Source: Flavisolibacter nicotianae
Lineage (GTDB): Bacteria; Bacteroidota; Bacteroidia; Chitinophagales; Chitinophagaceae
Reading direction: 5' to 3'
Length of the DNA: 64,000 nucleotides
NCBI RefSeq assembly: GCF_003628535.1
Contig: NZ_RBCI01000004.1
Span: 124,001-188,000, forward strand
This document shows, piece after piece, positions 61,571-64,000 of the stretch. Made by a program: the position numbers and the translations under genes. How positions within the stretch are numbered: position 1 is the first letter of the stretch; each line of letters starts with the position of its first letter. A model generated the notes under the pieces. It was not told the origin of the DNA. It saw only the letters and a program-made list of their open reading frames with translations, and searched no databases.

Positions 61571-64000
61571 TTACAACGGCAATTGCAGCAGGAACACCGA
61601 GCGGCTTTTATGTACCTGCACATCAACTTTCGCTTTCAAGTCATTTAACCGCAATTCCAGGTCGCGACGCTGCAGGAGGTTATTCAACTTCTGCATATTG
61701 CAACAGTCGTTTTCAAATTCAATCGTTAGCAACAATTTGCCCCGTTCCGTGGTCAGGTGAACGATGCAGCTCCTCGTGCCGGCATCGACCAGGCTTCGCA
61801 ATCCTTCTTTGAACAACAGGAAGGCTTCGTGGCGGGTCTTCATGTTTAGCTGAAGCCTTTCCACTTTTCGGTCGATGAGCAATTCGATCACAACGCCATT
61901 GCGCTGCATGAGCGAATCGCAAAACTCCCGCATGCGCTGAATGGTCTTGTCCATCGCGTCGTTTTCCGGGTCAAGACTCCACAGCATATCGTCCAGCGCA
62001 ATGATCATGTTGTGGCTCTTGTTATGGATTTGCTCCAGGTAGTCTTTGGCCTTTTGCGGTTCCCGTTCCGATTTGAGCCGGGCAATTTCGCTGAGAATAT
62101 TAATGTTGTTTAGGGCGGTATTCACTTCCTGGTGCAGTCCGCCGGCGATATCGGTTCGCACTTTTTCCAGGGCTTGTTTTTTCATGGAGCGCTGGCGGTC
62201 GAGCCAGAAGAGAAGCAGGGCCACAGCCACTGCTAATAAGGTATAGAACCACCAGGTCTGGTAAAATGGTGCATTGATGTAAATGGGCAGCGCTGTCACG
62301 GGTGACGTTTCGCCTTCAGCCGTAATGGTGCGCAGCAGCAGTGTGTACCTGCCGGGAGGCAAGAACGGAAAGCTGGCGTTGTTGTCTTTTTCCGCTGTGC
62401 GCCATTCCTGGTCGAGTCCTTCCAGCTTGTATTGAATCAGGCCAGAAGCCGTGTAGGTCAACGAAGAGAAATCGACGATCAGCGAGTTTTCGGTAGCACC
62501 AAGCCGCAGCCTGTCCAGCTTCAGCACCGAATCAACCGGCAACTCCCGGCGTCCTACCTGCACACTGGTAAGAACCACTTTTTGCGGGTGAGTTGAGAAT
62601 TTTACTTCGGTCGGGTTGAAGTGGATAAACGAATTGTCTGTACCGAAAAGCATGCGTCCGTTTCTCATCCGGTAAGACGCCGCCATGATAAACCGGTCGT
62701 TGGCGATACCGTCTTCCCGGTTGAAAAAAACCATCGTATTCCGGGAAGGTAGGAAGCGGAAGATCCCGTTGTCGGTGCTGATCCACAGAAAGCCATCGCC
62801 GTCTTTCGCGAGGGACGCAATCGATCCTAAAACGGCACCGGGAAGTTGTTGCTGGCGGATCTGGTTGGTGTAGCGGTTAAATACATAAAGCCGTGTCGCC
62901 GTGCTGACATAAACCAGGCTGTCATCAAATGGTAAAACGCTGCTGAAACCCTCCACGATCTTTTCACTGTCGGCTTCGTTCCGGTTGTTCCATTGAAAGC
63001 GGACCTGTCCTGTTTCGGATTCAAACGCATAGACTCCTTTTTTTTCCGAGGTAACCCAAACATACCCTTTCGGATCTGTCACAACACGTGAGATATGCTC
63101 ATCGCCCAGTTGCGAAATTTTCACCAAAGAGTCGCGGCCGGTTTTGCGTGGCGCAATCCATTTGAACAAACCAAAGCGCTGCATGCCCAGCCAAAGATTG
63201 CCCTGTCTGTCTTCGGCAATCTGGCGCACCGTCTTGTTTTGCAAAATGGAAGGATTCCGATAGGTCATAACGCCTTTCGCCTGGTCGAGCTGGAAAATGC
63301 CCGGCTGGCAGGCCATCCAGATCGTATTGCTGTCGGATGACGCACACATGTTCCAGACAGAGGCCCAGCCATGCAAGGCATCGTCGCGAAAATTCAGCGG
63401 CACTTCCTTCCACTGTTTATTATACCGGAAAATGCCGTCGCCCCAACTGCCCGCCAGTACATCACCGTTGTTCAATTCCACGAACGACATGATGCTGCCC
63501 TGGCCCGGACCGCCGGTGTGTTTGTTCAGGTGAAACACATTGCGGAAATATTGCTGCGAGGGATTGCAGCGGTAAAGACCGTTGTTGCCCGTTGCGATCC
63601 AGACATTTTTTTCGCGGTCTTCATACAGCCCGGTAATACGGTCGTAAACAATCCCCAACCCGCTTTGGGAGTCGCTCCCGATCAGGTCAAATTTGTTATC
63701 GTTTTCATTGTATTGCGCAAAAACCACGGTACCGTAAACCCAGATCCGCCCGTCCTTCTGCTCCGCAAATCCATGCACTTCGTTGTAGGTTTTCAGCGTC
63801 GAAATAAATTCGAATAACCTGACTTTCCTGCCGGATTTCCCGGGCTCGAACAGAACGACGTGCGGAAAATAACCCTGGTCCCAGCTTTCGGCCCACAATC
63901 TTCCCTTGCTGTCGAACAGGAAATGACTCATGGACGGAAACCGTTGCAGGCTGTCGACGCCGGCTTCTTTTTCAACATTGTTGCCGGCATAACTGTTCCG
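61571..64000 (-). CDS. Two-component sensor with beta-propeller and Y_Y_Y domain (5' truncated by window edge)
   Basis: The frame is open to the window end, so the N-terminus lies outside. At least 809 residues are visible. The long N-terminal part holds repeats of the two-component propeller (GRIWVYGT, KNVWIATGNNGLYRC, GYVWVTSEKKGVYAF, GFLWISTDNGIFRF). A Y_Y_Y domain follows (LTYTASGLIQYKLEGLDQEWRTAE...FPFLPPGRYTLLLRTI), then one transmembrane helix (TWWFYTLLAVAVALLLFWL) and a HisKA_3-like helix pair with GGLHQEVNTALNNINILSE (His kept). The C-terminal ATPase part is present in outline, but N, D and G boxes are not canonical. No receiver or DNA-binding domain is joined, so it differs from the one-component hybrids of the phylum. 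Probably periplasmic sensing of a glycan or small molecule. Confidence 0.88.
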   Translation of the reverse strand, partial: RNSYAGNNVEKEAGVDSLQRFPSMSHFLFDSKGRLWAESWDQGYFPHVVLFEPGKSGRKVRLFEFISTLKTYNEVHGFAEQKDGRIWVYGTVVFAQYNENDNKFDLIGSDSQSGLGIVYDRITGLYEDREKNVWIATGNNGLYRCNPSQQYFRNVFHLNKHTGGPGQGSIMSFVELNNGDVLAGSWGDGIFRYNKQWKEVPLNFRDDALHGWASVWNMCASSDSNTIWMACQPGIFQLDQAKGVMTYRNPSILQNKTVRQIAEDRQGNLWLGMQRFGLFKWIAPRKTGRDSLVKISQLGDEHISRVVTDPKGYVWVTSEKKGVYAFESETGQVRFQWNNRNEADSEKIVEGFSSVLPFDDSLVYVSTATRLYVFNRYTNQIRQQQLPGAVLGSIASLAKDGDGFLWISTDNGIFRFLPSRNTMVFFNREDGIANDRFIMAASYRMRNGRMLFGTDNSFIHFNPTEVKFSTHPQKVVLTSVQVGRRELPVDSVLKLDRLRLGATENSLIVDFSSLTYTASGLIQYKLEGLDQEWRTAEKDNNASFPFLPPGRYTLLLRTITAEGETSPVTALPIYINAPFYQTWWFYTLLAVAVALLLFWLDRQRSMKKQALEKVRTDIAGGLHQEVNTALNNINILSEIARLKSEREPQKAKDYLEQIHNKSHNMIIALDDMLWSLDPENDAMDKTIQRMREFCDSLMQRNGVVIELLIDRKVERLQLNMKTRHEAFLLFKEGLRSLVDAGTRSCIVHLTTERGKLLLTIEFENDCCNMQKLNNLLQRRDLELRLNDLKAKVDVQVHKSRSVFLLQLPL

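Overview
The window reads as a chromosome segment of a Bacteroidota bacterium, most likely of the Chitinophagaceae or a close relative. The grounds are the gene families (two TonB-dependent receptors, many lipoproteins, a fused OtsA-OtsB, SIMPL/DUF541, DUF3347, Y_Y_Y-type sensors, LytS/LytTR modules), start-proximal TAnnTTTG elements typical of the Bacteroidota primary sigma factor, and dense housekeeping genes on both strands. There is no phage, transposase, CRISPR array or rRNA operon. The 5' edge cuts aspS and the 3' edge cuts a large sensor gene.

Layout. 1-11.5 kb: aspS end, a lipoprotein esterase, a membrane protein, a two-repeat secreted protein, an ALDH7-type dehydrogenase, a BtuB-like TonB receptor, panB, a YetF-domain protein, a small disordered protein with a NUDIX hydrolase and a HhH DNA glycosylase, and a polysaccharide deacetylase lipoprotein. 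11.3-19.4 kb: two small membrane proteins, the PLP homeostasis protein, a lipoprotein, acyl-CoA dehydrogenase, pyruvate kinase and phosphofructokinase (glycolytic pair), and a CBS-domain cystathionine beta-synthase. 19.4-27.3 kb: histidine degradation (hutU, hutI, hutG) interrupted by a lipoprotein and a trehalose synthase/phosphatase fusion. 27.4-35 kb: a BON/SH3 pair, an ABC-F ATPase, a DUF3347 protein coupled to a TonB receptor, and an M28 peptidase. 35-47.6 kb: a CotH-like secreted protein, further secreted proteins, thrS-infC (without rpmI-rplT), lepA, and a 1165-residue probable outer-membrane protein with a TTG start. 47.9-52 kb: homoserine dehydrogenase under a SAM-I riboswitch, and rpsA. 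52-58.4 kb: SIMPL protein, acyltransferase, thioesterase, proline dehydrogenase, tRNA-Val, an NmrA-like protein and a hemerythrin-like protein. 58.5-64 kb: two LytS-type kinases with a LytTR regulator, facing a Y_Y_Y sensor whose ATPase domain looks degenerate.

The most notable locus is 49.2-49.8 kb on the minus strand: a TAnnTTTG promoter, a complete SAM-I aptamer with terminator and antiterminator, then a 76-codon in-frame remnant. The remnant appears to join the N-terminal end of a PLP trans-sulfuration enzyme (metB/metZ type) directly to its C-terminal SLVSH...SIPAE region. The intact hom gene follows 12 bases later. No gene was found whose function I would call wholly new; several small or unrecognised genes are flagged instead.
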